Assembly: GCA_963675945.1 (NCBI GenBank)
Contig: OY780932.1
Coordinates: 3,596,001-3,660,000, forward strand
Direction of reading: 5' to 3'
Source of the DNA: G963556115 sp963675945
Lineage (GTDB): Bacteria > Planctomycetota > SZUA-567
DNA length: 64,000 nt
Part shown: piece after piece, positions 19,219 through 29,107 of the stretch
Numbering within the stretch: position 1 is the first letter of the stretch
Layout of the letters: each line of letters begins with the position of its first letter
Notes under the pieces: generated by a model
What the model saw: only the letters and a program-made list of their open reading frames with translations
Database searches by the model: none
Told to the model about the DNA's origin: nothing
Program-made: the position numbers and the translations under genes

Positions 19219-20508
19219 ATGGCAAACAACAGATTGTTCCGCGAAGAAGCAAGTAAGGCCGTAGAGTCCCCGGAAAGATTGGATGAATCACTCAAGGTAA
19301 TCAGTAATTTTGGCTGGCTGGCTCTAGTGGTCGGTGGTATCATCTTTATTTTTACCTTTGTCTGGGGCATATGGGGCGCAATTGAAGAGAAGGTACAAGG
19401 CCTGGGGCTACTCACCAGTAATGACGCCGTACCCGGCGTCTATCCATATGCCGAAGGCAATGTAGTTGAATACTATGTCAAAGTAGGCGATGCAGTCAAG
19501 AAGGGGCAGGTACTCGCCAAGATAAGTCTTCCCGGGTACGAATCGATACTCAGACAAAATGAACTAACCCTGAATAACCTGATCAATAATAACAAGGTTC
19601 TCACCGAGATCGAAGAAGCAGATCTTACCATAACCCTCAACGCGATAGAGTATGAAAAGCTCAAGCTCCAATCGAGTATCGAGGATACTCAGCTCCAGCT
19701 CAAGATCTATCAAGAGCAAGCAAATGCGGCAAAAGATCTCTATGAAGATGGGGTTATGTCAGAAGATGCCTATCAGGATGCAGTATCCAACGCGGTAAAC
19801 TATGCCAAGACGGTCAAGCAACTCCAGGTACAGCTTGACCAACTTACCACTCAAATCGCCAACGCCAAGACCTCTTTTGAAAACAATATCCAGCAGCGCA
19901 AACTCCAGATAATGAACCAGAAAGCCCAGGTTGAGAAGAGTAAGGAGGACATCGAAGCCTACTCCAAGCTTGCAGCCGGTTTTGACGGTACAATTACTGA
20001 GATATCGGTAACCCTCAATGAAGCGGTATCCCCAAGCCAGCCGGTTATTCTGATAGAAAAGGGACAAGGTCAGGATAAACCCCTGGAAGCCATTATTTAT
20101 GTATCAGCTCTTGAGGCCAAGAAGATCCAGATAAATGATAAGGCCGAGGTATCACCGACCATTATTCGCCCTTCACAACATGGCGCAATACTCGGCCGAG
20201 TCAAATATATCTCGCCATACCCGGTAACTACTCAGCGCATTCAGTCGTTATTCAGTAACCAGGTATTTATCAATGAGGTTACCGCTCAAGGTACCCCGCT
20301 GGAGGTTCATATCGAGCTGCTCAAAGATCCATCATCGCCAAACGGTTATAAATGGACTTCAGGCACGGGACCGGATATTCCCATCACCAACGGTACCCTG
20401 ACCAATGGTATGGTCGTGGTGGAGACACGCCTACCCATATCCTATATCATGCCGTTCTTCCGTAAACTCTTCCTCGGTGAAGACAGTGAGGGTATTTATT
20501 ATGATTAG
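19219..20508 (+). CDS. HlyD-family periplasmic adaptor of NHLM peptide exporter
   Basis: 429 residues. One membrane segment (about 34-57, LVVGGIIFIFTFVWGIWGAI), a lipoyl-like half motif (YVKVGDAVKKGQVLAKI), a long coiled coil (about 112-235), then the second half motif (GFDGTITEISVTLNEAVSPSQPV). This is the NHLM bacteriocin secretion protein architecture. It should bridge the inner-membrane ABC transporters and the TolC-like protein. It overlaps the following ABC gene by 8 bases, so translation is coupled. Confidence 0.9.
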   Translation: MANNRLFREEASKAVESPERLDESLKVISNFGWLALVVGGIIFIFTFVWGIWGAIEEKVQGLGLLTSNDAVPGVYPYAEGNVVEYYVKVGDAVKKGQVLAKISLPGYESILRQNELTLNNLINNNKVLTEIEEADLTITLNAIEYEKLKLQSSIEDTQLQLKIYQEQANAAKDLYEDGVMSEDAYQDAVSNAVNYAKTVKQLQVQLDQLTTQIANAKTSFENNIQQRKLQIMNQKAQVEKSKEDIEAYSKLAAGFDGTITEISVTLNEAVSPSQPVILIEKGQGQDKPLEAIIYVSALEAKKIQINDKAEVSPTIIRPSQHGAILGRVKYISPYPVTTQRIQSLFSNQVFINEVTAQGTPLEVHIELLKDPSSPNGYKWTSGTGPDIPITNGTLTNGMVVVETRLPISYIMPFFRKLFLGEDSEGIYYD

Positions 20509-22765
20509 ATTCTTGCTCTCGCTCCTGGGATTCCGCCCAATCGATACCGACACCATTATTCAAATCGAAGGTACAGAATGCGGCGCGGTATCTCTAGCTA
20601 TTGTTCTAGCCTATTATAAACGTTACGTCCCGATTGAAGAGCTCCGCGTAAACTGCGGCGTTGGACGTGACGGGGCAAATCTTTACCGCCTGGCCAAGGC
20701 AGCCGAACACTATAAGATGAAGGTTGATTCAAAGAAAGTAGATCTTGAGAATATGCATAAAGTAAAGACTCCAGCTATCATCTTCTGGGGTTTCAACCAC
20801 TTTGTCGTCTTTGAAGGAGTTGTAAACAACCGTTACTTTATCAATGATCCTGCAGGCGGCCCCCGGCATGTCAGTAAGAAGGAATTCAGCCAGAAGTACA
20901 CCGGCGTGGTTATGGAGATGATTCCTTCCGACGAGTTTGAACCAGGTGGCAAAAAACCAAGCACTATCAGATGGCTGATAGGCCGGCTCAGCAACTCCAA
21001 ACAGGCCTTCTTCGGGATTCTTCTCTTCTCAATTCTCCTAGTCCTCCCGGGACTACTCAATACCGGATTGACCAAGGCCTTCTATGATGATATTCTAGTC
21101 GATATGCAATACTGGCTCCACCCCTTTCTTACCCTGATGGCACTGGGCATACTCTTTCTGATGCTCTTCAGTTGGCTAAAAAAATATTATATTCTAAGGA
21201 TGCACTACAAGCTTACAATCAGTTCATCACTCGAATTTCTCTGCCACTGTCTACGCCTGCCGTTTCAATACTTTGGGCAGCGTTTTCCCGGCGATATCTC
21301 CAGTCGAGTTGAGCTCAACACCAAGGTAGCCAATCTGATAGCGAACAACTTCGCCAGCAACTTTCTAAATTTATTCCTGGTAGTTATCTACGGGGCGATC
21401 ATGTTCTGCTTCGATGTCTCTATGACCATGGTAGGGATAGGTGCGGTAGTGGCAAATATCGGCACACTCATACTGGTCAGACGCTTTCAGATCGACCTCA
21501 ACAAAAATACCGCCCAGCAGACCGCCAAGCTTATGGGCGTAGGCAGTGGCGGCCTGCAGATTATCGAGACCTTCAAAGCGACCGGGCGCGAATCCTCATT
21601 CTTCAGTCGCTGGGCGGATTCACAGGTCAAGGTCATCAACTGCACCCAGCGTCTAGGTTATGCCAATAACTTCGTCCAAAATATTCCGTCCTTCGTCTCA
21701 TCCTGCTCCAGTGCCGTTCTACTGCTGGTTGGAGGCATCAATATTATGAAAGGCGCAATAACTCTTGGCGACCTACTTGCCTTTCAGCTTCTGATGTCGT
21801 TATTCATCTCCCCGGTCGGTCAACTTGCCGGACTACTCAACAGCCTTCAGCTTATCGAGGGTGATACCATGCGACTCAATGATGTCCTGCAGAATAAGCT
21901 TGACCCACTCCTGGAAAAGGTTGACCTCATCGGTTCCCGACCCGGAGTAATCCCTGCCTCGGTCAAAGAGCCGGAACTCCCACGAGTCAGTACCGACACT
22001 TCCGCAGCTGACCAAGTCCCAACTGCAGTACCACTCACGAGAATAACCAAATCGCTGGAATTTCGCGATGTCACCTTTGGCTACTGCCCGCTCAATCAGC
22101 CGCTTATTGAAAATTTTTCTCTCAAAATCGAGGTCGGGCAGAGCGTAGCACTGGTCGGTGGCAGCGGATCGGGCAAGACCACGGTAATCCGTATGGCGGC
22201 GGGACTGATCCACCCCTTTTCCGGTGAAATCCTCTATGACGGTGTACCTATTCAGGATATCCCAAATAATGTCCTGGCAACCTCGATGAGTCTAGTTACG
22301 CAGAAGGCCAATCTCTTTGCCGGGAGTATTCGTGATAACATTACCATGTGGAATGACAGCATACCCAATTCCAATATTATTCAAGCCCTCCGTGACGCCC
22401 AGGTATTCGATACCGTACTCTCACGCCCGGGTGGACTGAACGCTGAAGCCGGACAGAACGGCTGCAACTTCAGTGGTGGAGAAGCGCAGCGCATCGAGAT
22501 AGCCAGAGCCCTGGCGACCGATCCGTCCATACTTATCTTTGACGAAGCTACCAATGCTCTGGACTCACTGAGTGAATGTGAGATCTACCGAAGTGTAAAA
22601 CGCCGTGAATGCATGTGCCTCATCTCAGCCCACAGGCTCAGTGCCATCCGCGACAGTGACGAGATTATCGTCTTCAATGAAGGAATTGTAGTGGAGCGCG
22701 GCAAACATGAAGAGCTCATGGCAAATGGTAGATTTTACAGTAAATTAATCCATACCGGGGAATAA
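20501..22765 (+). CDS. NHLM-type peptidase/permease/ATPase ABC transporter (C39)
   Basis: 754 residues from the ATG at 20501, inside the end of the hlyD gene. The N-terminal C39 peptidase is intact: Q21 (oxyanion), C27 (GTECGAVSLA), H100 (GFNHFVVFEG) and D116 (INDPAGG). It should cut precursors after Gly-Gly. A membrane domain spans about 165-465. The ATPase has Walker A at ~551 (GGSGSGKTT), signature FSGGEAQR at ~656 and Walker B IFDEATNALD at ~676. All three precursor genes downstream carry AGG cleavage sites suited to it. Export and leader removal are family knowledge. Confidence 0.93.
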   Translation: MIRFLLSLLGFRPIDTDTIIQIEGTECGAVSLAIVLAYYKRYVPIEELRVNCGVGRDGANLYRLAKAAEHYKMKVDSKKVDLENMHKVKTPAIIFWGFNHFVVFEGVVNNRYFINDPAGGPRHVSKKEFSQKYTGVVMEMIPSDEFEPGGKKPSTIRWLIGRLSNSKQAFFGILLFSILLVLPGLLNTGLTKAFYDDILVDMQYWLHPFLTLMALGILFLMLFSWLKKYYILRMHYKLTISSSLEFLCHCLRLPFQYFGQRFPGDISSRVELNTKVANLIANNFASNFLNLFLVVIYGAIMFCFDVSMTMVGIGAVVANIGTLILVRRFQIDLNKNTAQQTAKLMGVGSGGLQIIETFKATGRESSFFSRWADSQVKVINCTQRLGYANNFVQNIPSFVSSCSSAVLLLVGGINIMKGAITLGDLLAFQLLMSLFISPVGQLAGLLNSLQLIEGDTMRLNDVLQNKLDPLLEKVDLIGSRPGVIPASVKEPELPRVSTDTSAADQVPTAVPLTRITKSLEFRDVTFGYCPLNQPLIENFSLKIEVGQSVALVGGSGSGKTTVIRMAAGLIHPFSGEILYDGVPIQDIPNNVLATSMSLVTQKANLFAGSIRDNITMWNDSIPNSNIIQALRDAQVFDTVLSRPGGLNAEAGQNGCNFSGGEAQRIEIARALATDPSILIFDEATNALDSLSECEIYRSVKRRECMCLISAHRLSAIRDSDEIIVFNEGIVVERGKHEELMANGRFYSKLIHTGE

Positions 22766-22779
22766 GGAAGAGAGAGACT

Positions 22780-25710
22780 ATGCCAATATCAGAGAGCCTG
22801 ATTACCCAACTCAATACCCTCCCTGCCAACTCGTTTATCCGAGTCGACGGTTCGGTACTCCCCACGCACGAAGATGTCGCCTGGCTGATCATAACCGGGA
22901 GCGTCACCGTTAGACTGAGGGAAGAGTCGAGCGCCATAGAGAGTACTCCGGTAGAACTCGCCACCCTGAACGGGGGCGCCGTTATACCACAACTTCCCAA
23001 AATCCAATCTCTGGCAGCCCTCAATTTTATTATTGAGCCTGGATCAAACATTATCGGCATCAAAACTCCAAAACTACTGGAGTTCCTCAAAGCCAATCAG
23101 CAACCGGAGCTTCTGGCAGAACTCTATTGCGAATTTGTCAGCGCGCTGAGTGAAAAATTACATTCTTTCTTCAGAGCCGATATCAAGGTCAATGATACAG
23201 AGGTCAATGAACAGCAAGCCGGAGATATACTCCTAAGTAACAACTACTATACCTACCGTCTAGAGCGCGGAGCCGCAGACTACTTTGCCTCAAACTTTGC
23301 TGACCGGGCAACCTCGAATATCTTCTTTATCACCCCGTACAGCTGGATCTATACCCCGGTGAATTCGCGTCTGGTTCGGGTAGCACTCCCAGAGCATCAG
23401 GAGCTTGCCGCAGGTCTGCACAATTTTCTACAGCAACTTCTCGATATAGCCGGCGACCTATACTTTACCCAGGAGGGTTTCTCCCGACGCCTCCAGCTGA
23501 TGCGAGAATACAAAAATGCCGATGACGCCAACAAAATCAAAACCGAGCTGGCAAGTATTCTCTCCAAAGACGATCTTGCCTTCAAAGGCAAAGTAAATTT
23601 CCCACTCCAGGCAGCGATGGAGATAATCGGCAAACGCATCAAGGTTAACTTTATCAAACCGACAGTACAGAAGAACTCACTGCACCGTAACCCGATTATC
23701 GAATGGGCTCTTGCCTCCAACGTCCAATACCGCAAAGTTCAGCTTGACGACGGTTGGTGGCGCGAAGACGGCGGAGTAATGCTCGGATTTCAACGACAGC
23801 GTAACAGTACGGATGAGATCGACATCGTAAACTCCTCTCTGCCCCTTGTATTACTGCCACGAACCAATGGCAACTATATAGCAATCAACCCTGCCGAGGG
23901 TAGAAAATTCAAGGTCAATGCCAAGGAAGCGGAGAATATCCACCCCCTAGGCTATTTCTTCTTCAATGCTTTTCCGCAGCGTGAAGTCGGGGTGGGAGAC
24001 CTTGTACGCTGGATCATCCGGGGACAGGGTTATATCCTGCTTACTATCTTCGCCTGCTCTATCTTGACCGGAATTATCGGGGTAATCCCGCCGATGGCGA
24101 TGAGCTACCTCTTCAACGAGATTCTCCCATTCTCCATGGAATCAGAGCTGGTTCAATTCACCATACTCCTAGTAGTAATATCGCTGACCATATTGACCTT
24201 CAATGTTATCCAATCCTTCTGCTCGCAACGGCTGGAGGGAATGGCAGATCTGAGCCTGGAGGCGGCCATTTGGGATAGAATTATCCGGCAAGTACCGAGT
24301 TTCTTCAGAAAATTCTCTACTGGAGACCTGGTAAACCGCGCCAACGGAATCAACGCCTTGCGTTCAATAATCACCGGTTCGACACTCAAATCTCTCTTCG
24401 GTATATTCATGAGTATACCGAGCCTGATATATCTCTTTGTACTCAACGTAAAACTGGCGATTGTGGCAATAGTGCTGATAGTTCTCTTTGTGCTGGTAAG
24501 GCTGATATTCGGCTATATCGCCTATACCTACCAGCGCCATGTTCCCCAATACAATGGCCTTCTCCAGGACTACGTTCTTCAGCTTATAATCTCCATTGAG
24601 AAGATACGGAGTACATTCTCCGCGGCATCACTCTTAAAGGGCTGGGCCAAGCTCTTTACCTCCCAGTCAAAATACGCCTATTCCGCCTCATTCTTCGGCC
24701 AGATAGCGGGTACCGCCTCTACAGTACTCCCTCAGGTAGCAACCTTCTTCATTTACGGTCTAGGTATCCACTGGATGACCGCCAAGACCGATGCCGCACC
24801 AATGAGCACCGGTTCTTTTGTCAGTTTTCTTTCCGCTTTTTCGATTGTAAATTCCTCCATCTCCAGCACTGCTACAGCCTTACTGCACCTACTGAACGCT
24901 CAACCCTACTGGAAACGTCTTCAACCGATCCTTACCAGCATCCCACCTGACTGGCGTGAAGGCACATCTATCGGCCATATTCAAGGGCGTATTGATGTCT
25001 CGCATGTCAGCTTCCGCTATCCAGGGAGTGACCGGCTTATCCTTGATGACGTCTCCTTCACCGTAGAGCCTGGAGAATTTGTCGCACTCGTGGGCAAGAG
25101 CGGCACCGGTAAGAGTACACTACTCAGGCTGATGCTCGCCTTTGAAGAGGTACAGACCGGGGCTATTCTCTATGACAACTATGATATCTCGGAGGTAGAT
25201 ATCGGTCAACTACGTAGACAATTCGGGGTAGTACTCCAGCGTGACGGACTGATGCTGGCAGATATCTTTACCAATATCTCCAGCGGCAATTCTAACTGCA
25301 CGCTGACCAAAGCCTGGGCGGCAGCAGAGATGGCCGGTATCGCTAATGATATCCGCGCCATGCCGATGCAGATGCACACCCTGGTCTCTGATGGTGGGAG
25401 CACAATTTCAGGCGGACAAGCACAACGCATAATGCTGGCTCGAGCGCTAGCCAACGACCCGCATATCCTATTTCTAGACGAAGCAACCAATGCTCTGGAC
25501 AATCAGGTACAGGATACAGTCAGTAGAAATCTAGACAATCTGGGAATAACCAGAGTTGTAATTGCCCATAGACTCAGCACAATTGTTAACGCCGATAAAA
25601 TTCTGGTACTTGATCAAGGGAAGATTGTCCAATCCGGAACCTATAGTGAACTTGCCTCCCGTCCGGGGCTCTTCAAAGAACTTATTGAACGCCAAGAAGT
25701 CAATACCTGA
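22780..25710 (+). CDS. Second NHLM-type ABC transporter (permease-ATPase)
   Basis: 976 residues, 15 bases after the first transporter. It has a long N-terminal region (~1-400) without peptidase residues; its start (LPANSFIRVDGSVLPTHEDVAWLIITGSV) resembles a cyclic-nucleotide-type beta-roll. A membrane domain follows (~415-700), then an ATPase with Walker A GKSGTGKST (~770), signature ISGGQAQR (~876) and Walker B LFLDEATNALD. This is the usual NHLM partner and probably works with the C39 transporter as a heteromeric exporter. The function of the long N-terminal part is not known to me. Confidence 0.9.
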   Translation: MPISESLITQLNTLPANSFIRVDGSVLPTHEDVAWLIITGSVTVRLREESSAIESTPVELATLNGGAVIPQLPKIQSLAALNFIIEPGSNIIGIKTPKLLEFLKANQQPELLAELYCEFVSALSEKLHSFFRADIKVNDTEVNEQQAGDILLSNNYYTYRLERGAADYFASNFADRATSNIFFITPYSWIYTPVNSRLVRVALPEHQELAAGLHNFLQQLLDIAGDLYFTQEGFSRRLQLMREYKNADDANKIKTELASILSKDDLAFKGKVNFPLQAAMEIIGKRIKVNFIKPTVQKNSLHRNPIIEWALASNVQYRKVQLDDGWWREDGGVMLGFQRQRNSTDEIDIVNSSLPLVLLPRTNGNYIAINPAEGRKFKVNAKEAENIHPLGYFFFNAFPQREVGVGDLVRWIIRGQGYILLTIFACSILTGIIGVIPPMAMSYLFNEILPFSMESELVQFTILLVVISLTILTFNVIQSFCSQRLEGMADLSLEAAIWDRIIRQVPSFFRKFSTGDLVNRANGINALRSIITGSTLKSLFGIFMSIPSLIYLFVLNVKLAIVAIVLIVLFVLVRLIFGYIAYTYQRHVPQYNGLLQDYVLQLIISIEKIRSTFSAASLLKGWAKLFTSQSKYAYSASFFGQIAGTASTVLPQVATFFIYGLGIHWMTAKTDAAPMSTGSFVSFLSAFSIVNSSISSTATALLHLLNAQPYWKRLQPILTSIPPDWREGTSIGHIQGRIDVSHVSFRYPGSDRLILDDVSFTVEPGEFVALVGKSGTGKSTLLRLMLAFEEVQTGAILYDNYDISEVDIGQLRRQFGVVLQRDGLMLADIFTNISSGNSNCTLTKAWAAAEMAGIANDIRAMPMQMHTLVSDGGSTISGGQAQRIMLARALANDPHILFLDEATNALDNQVQDTVSRNLDNLGITRVVIAHRLSTIVNADKILVLDQGKIVQSGTYSELASRPGLFKELIERQEVNT

Positions 25711-25730
25711 TACCAGAGAAGAGAGAATCC

Positions 25731-27512
25731 ATGATACAACAAAGGTTGTTACAGATTATTTACTTACTATCATTGACCGGCTGCATAACCCTCTGTAGCT
25801 GTGCGGAACTGAATATTGACGACTTTTCAGTCGGTATCAACGAGGGCGAGGGCACGACTGGACTGGCGCCGGATGGCGAAAACCAGACTATTGAAGAGCT
25901 GCTCTTCAACCCGGAGACCTCTATCGTCCCCCCCATCTCGCTGGCCGATATCCAAGAAAAAGTCAGCAATATAGATCTGGTCAAAGAGGTAAATAAAATT
26001 GAGCGTCTGGACTCTGCTTCCGCCGGTGATGTCGCAAGTGTAAGCGGTATACCTGAAACAGGCAAGCTCAACTTAACGATTACCTCGGCAATCTCAACCG
26101 CACTCAAAAACAACCATAATATAGTCTCCGAATCGCTCCAACCAGCTATTACCCAGACTCAGGAAGCGGTAGCACGCGCCGCATTCGACCCGTCTCTCAA
26201 AGCCAAGGTTCAGAAAAAATTTCAGGATCAGGACTACACCTCAAGCAACTCCCTGCTTACCGAGAGCGAAGATCTGGGCGAGAATACTACCGAAGTCGAG
26301 ATCGGACTACAAGAATACCTGCCTACCGGTACCCAACTCGAGCTCGGGTATGAACTGGTCTATGATTACGAGAAAGCCAAATACTCTGCCCTCAATAACT
26401 CTACTTATCAAAACACTACAGAGCAAACCCACACCTTTGAATTCACCGTAACCCAGAGACTGCTCCGCGGCTTTGGACTCGATACCAACCTGGCTCGGCT
26501 GCGTCAAGCTCGCATCAACACCGATATCTCGTATTGGCAGTTTTACGGCTATGTAGAGAACTTTGTAGCGCAAGTAGAGACTGACGCCTGGGACTATATC
26601 TACGCCATAGAATCTGCACGCATACTCCAGAGTTCACTGAAACTCGCCGAAACAGACTACGAAGATACTCTCAAAATGATAGCACGCGGCAAACAGGCGG
26701 TAAGCGCCAAGTACGCCCCTCTCTCCCGTATCGCCCAGACCCGAGAGCAACTAGTTGAAGCCATGAACTCTGTCAACCAGGCTCGTCTCAACCTCTTACA
26801 GCTTATAAGCCCCAGTGAACCTGATTACTGGACTCAGGACATCGACATTACCTTCGATCTCATTCCGGATAATGACAGTATTGGTATCTGCGGTGAGCAT
26901 ATCGCTCTGGCTCTTGACCATCGCCCCGATATCCGGCAGGCCATGCTCCAGATCAAGACCGATGAACTAGAAGTTGTCTATACCAAGAATGGTCTCCTGC
27001 CCGAGCTTGATTTCTTCGCCAGTGCCGGCTGGTCAACCTATAGCCAGACAGTCACGAACTACCAAGCGCAGAATAGTAACAATACCGGGAAGCAATATGC
27101 CGTCGGTTTGAGTCTGGATTACAATTTCGGCTCCAGGCAGGAGCGAGCCGAATACCAACGAGCTCAGCTCACCCACGCGCAGGCCAAGCAAGCACTACAG
27201 AACCAGAAGACCCTGGTAATCAAAGACGTCACCACCGCCTACGCCAATCTCCGTGGAACACTCGGCAATATCAAAAACTATAGCCTTACCCGAATCGCTA
27301 TGAATAATAACTACGAAGCTGAGAAAAAACTACTCCGTGGCGGTAAGACAACTACCTATCAGGTAGCCCAGGCCTTGGATGACCTGGTGGAGAGCCAACT
27401 CAGTGAGCTTGAAGCAGTCATAGAGTTCCGCAAAGCCTTGATACAGATGTTCCTCAGCGACTCCTCGATTCTTCAGCGTCGCGGCATCTATCTCCACAGC
27501 CCAAAGAAATAA
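25731..27512 (+). CDS. TolC-family outer-membrane channel protein
   Basis: 593 residues. Signal sequence LLQIIYLLSLTGCITLCSC, possibly a lipoprotein (Cys followed by AELNIDD). Long alpha-helical stretches and two outer-membrane-factor-like halves (about 130-370 and 390-585), with LEVVYTKNGLLPELDFFASAGW and KDVTTAYANLRG matching the OEP family. It lies 20 bases after the second ABC gene. It supplies the outer-membrane exit for the exported peptide; its presence in the operon shows export across both membranes. Confidence 0.88.
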   Translation: MIQQRLLQIIYLLSLTGCITLCSCAELNIDDFSVGINEGEGTTGLAPDGENQTIEELLFNPETSIVPPISLADIQEKVSNIDLVKEVNKIERLDSASAGDVASVSGIPETGKLNLTITSAISTALKNNHNIVSESLQPAITQTQEAVARAAFDPSLKAKVQKKFQDQDYTSSNSLLTESEDLGENTTEVEIGLQEYLPTGTQLELGYELVYDYEKAKYSALNNSTYQNTTEQTHTFEFTVTQRLLRGFGLDTNLARLRQARINTDISYWQFYGYVENFVAQVETDAWDYIYAIESARILQSSLKLAETDYEDTLKMIARGKQAVSAKYAPLSRIAQTREQLVEAMNSVNQARLNLLQLISPSEPDYWTQDIDITFDLIPDNDSIGICGEHIALALDHRPDIRQAMLQIKTDELEVVYTKNGLLPELDFFASAGWSTYSQTVTNYQAQNSNNTGKQYAVGLSLDYNFGSRQERAEYQRAQLTHAQAKQALQNQKTLVIKDVTTAYANLRGTLGNIKNYSLTRIAMNNNYEAEKKLLRGGKTTTYQVAQALDDLVESQLSELEAVIEFRKALIQMFLSDSSILQRRGIYLHSPKK

Positions 27513-27626
27513 CCTCAGCTCATAAATACTACAACCATAAAGCAACAGTCACAAACGAAGAAAAACTACCCGAACCCTGATATTATTAGGCATATGTTAC
27601 AACTTAATAATTTTCACATTATCAAG

Positions 27627-27655
27627 TTGACACAATATAAAAAAAAACTTATTAT
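27627..27655 (+). promoter_or_regulatory. Sigma-70-type promoter upstream of precursor 1
   Basis: TTGACA at 27627-27632, a 17-base spacer, then TATTAT at 27650-27655. It would leave a ~140-base leader before precursor 1 (27799). This is the best canonical promoter match in the locus, and it separates precursor expression from the export operon. Confidence 0.55.
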
Positions 27656-27798
27656 AATTCAAATGCATCTTAAACTCACACAAATATGATTCTTAAAATA
27701 TAAGCGACAGAAAAACCACAATACCTACTAGACAAATTATACCTTAGTGCAACATAATAGAGCAATATATATTTTTAGTCAAAGCATAGGAGAACGAA

Positions 27799-28224
27799 AT
27801 GAGTCTGTGGTCAAATGAAGAAATTGAAGCACTCCGCATCGAAATTTCAAAGAAAGCTGCTACCGATGAGAATTTCCGTAAAGATATTCTTGCCAACCCC
27901 AAAGGAGTAATCGAAAAACTAGCTGGAAAGAAAATCCCTGAGGAATTCTCAATCGACGTCATCGAGAACAAGCCAGGAGTCGTCAAGACTTTTGTCCTGC
28001 CAAATCTTATCTCTGACTCTCTTACCAAAGATGAAATGCTAGCTGTTGCTGGTGGCCGCAGCACAGCAAGCTCAACCATGCAGAGTGCAGTCTGCCAAGT
28101 TCAAACAGTAGAGACATCTGGAGCCGGAAGCACTACAATGCCTACAGCAGTAATCGTTGGCAGTGACGCAGGCCCAGTCCCTGTTACCGGCATATCCACC
28201 CAAGTAACAATAACTGTTGATTAA
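27799..28224 (+). CDS. Proteusin precursor peptide 1 (NHLP leader)
   Basis: 141 residues, with AGGAG upstream of the ATG. Residues 1-86 are a nitrile-hydratase-like leader: MSLWSNEEIEALRIEISKKA, IPEEFSIDVIENKPG and TFVLP. It ends in LAVAGG (Gly-Gly at 85-86), the C39 cleavage site. The predicted core (87-141, 55 residues) starts with Arg and contains no other Arg and no Lys. It has one Cys (QSAVCQVQ) and Thr/Val-rich sequence ending in TQVTITVD. It differs clearly from the other two cores. The leader is no enzyme; it serves as recognition sequence for the maturation enzymes. Confidence 0.93.
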   Translation: MSLWSNEEIEALRIEISKKAATDENFRKDILANPKGVIEKLAGKKIPEEFSIDVIENKPGVVKTFVLPNLISDSLTKDEMLAVAGGRSTASSTMQSAVCQVQTVETSGAGSTTMPTAVIVGSDAGPVPVTGISTQVTITVD

Positions 28225-28263
28225 TTTAGACACAAATAGATACTCATTACCAAGTTTAATCTG

Positions 28264-28298
28264 GGTTGCTAGAACTTTATAATATAGTTTTAGCAACC
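28264..28298 (+). terminator. Hairpin after precursor 1
   Basis: GGTTGCTAGAACT (28264-28276) pairs with AGTTTTAGCAACC (28286-28298) with one wobble, loop of 9. It begins 40 bases past the precursor 1 stop. No strong U-tract; a terminator or 3'-end stabiliser for an abundant precursor mRNA. Confidence 0.5.
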
Positions 28299-28695
28299 GG
28301 CATAATTCACTGCAAAATATCTTAACAACATTATATTTATAAACAAAACATAATTTATCTTTACAAATAGAGCAATAGCGCAACACCAAGTTGCTTTCTA
28401 CCTATATCAACAAGTAAAATTTAGTTTCATTTATATAAACGAAGAGTAGCAATAAAGTATTACCCCTTAACTAGATAGCCCTAATACCAAACTATTAAGC
28501 ATCCTGAATTCACTACAAAACCAAACGTAATATTTAAAAAAAAACCGCAGGTACTCATATTTACAAAGGACAGTAAGTTTTTAATACACCTAATTTAAAA
28601 CTAACCTATTTTTAATCGGAATGCAATTGTATTCCATACTATATCTGAGTTACAAAAGAGAATCATCAATATAGCTGTCAAGTTATATTGATTTC

Positions 28696-28709
28696 ACAAC
28701 AATTGTTGT
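28696..28709. promoter_or_regulatory. Perfect 14-bp palindrome before precursor 2
   Basis: ACAACAATTGTTGT is self-complementary and ends 26 bases before the precursor 2 start. It could be an operator for a dimeric regulator. No regulator gene is recognisable in the locus, so the role is a guess. Confidence 0.35.
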
Positions 28710-28735
28710 CAACTTTTATTACCAAGGAGAGAAGA

Positions 28736-28894
28736 ATGAGCCAATGGACAAAAGAAGAGATGCTAGCTGTTGCTGGTGGCCGTGGCTCCACAACAACTGA
28801 CACCAATACAAACACTGTCGAAGAGACGACTACTGCTACAACAGCAGAAACCGCAGGCGAAGTCGTTGTAACCGCCGTCGCAGTTGTCATATAA
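28736..28894 (+). CDS. Short proteusin precursor 2 with 15-residue remnant leader
   Basis: 52 residues from the ATG at 28736, with AAGGAGAG upstream. MSQWTKEE is followed directly by MLAVAGG and then a 37-residue core starting with Arg. Compared with precursor 3 the missing part is exactly residues 9-79 (71 residues, 213 bases), bounded by SKEE-type repeats in the full-length leader. The core (EETTTATTAETAGEVVVTAVAVVI at its end) is a clear relative of core 3. It lacks nearly all the nitrile-hydratase-like leader, so normal recognition is doubtful. Yet the frame, ribosome binding site, GG-Arg junction and core are all intact. It could be a decayed copy, or a peptide exported with little or no modification. 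Confidence 0.8.
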   Translation: MSQWTKEEMLAVAGGRGSTTTDTNTNTVEETTTATTAETAGEVVVTAVAVVI

Positions 28895-29088
28895 CATGTA
28901 CTCCATCATTCTGCTATACCCTACACAGAATTATCTTATTATTACATAAGCTACCTCTTGTTTCAGCTAACAGATCTTACTACGCCATAGCAAAAGTTAT
29001 ATAGAAAGAGAACAACACTCATTTTGCCACACCAAGATTTGAAACTGATAACAAGTATATTTTGGTTACTCTATACACCACAATTAAA

Positions 29089-29107
29089 CTGTAAAACGGC
29101 TTTACAG
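29089..29107. promoter_or_regulatory. Palindrome overlapping the precursor 3 promoter
   Basis: CTGTAAA (29089-29095) and TTTACAG (29101-29107) form a perfect inverted repeat around ACGGC. The right arm contains the candidate -35 TTTACA (29101-29106), followed by a 16-base spacer and TATTAT at 29123-29128. That would start transcription close to the AAGGAG site of precursor 3. An operator blocking RNA polymerase is a reasonable reading. Confidence 0.45.

Larger units (their letters stand above)
28225..28735. other. 511-base spacer between precursor genes 1 and 2
   Basis: AT-rich. It contains a hairpin just after precursor 1 (28264-28298) and a palindrome before precursor 2 (28696-28709). I looked for further AGG-Arg core junctions and saw none. 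Confidence 0.55.
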
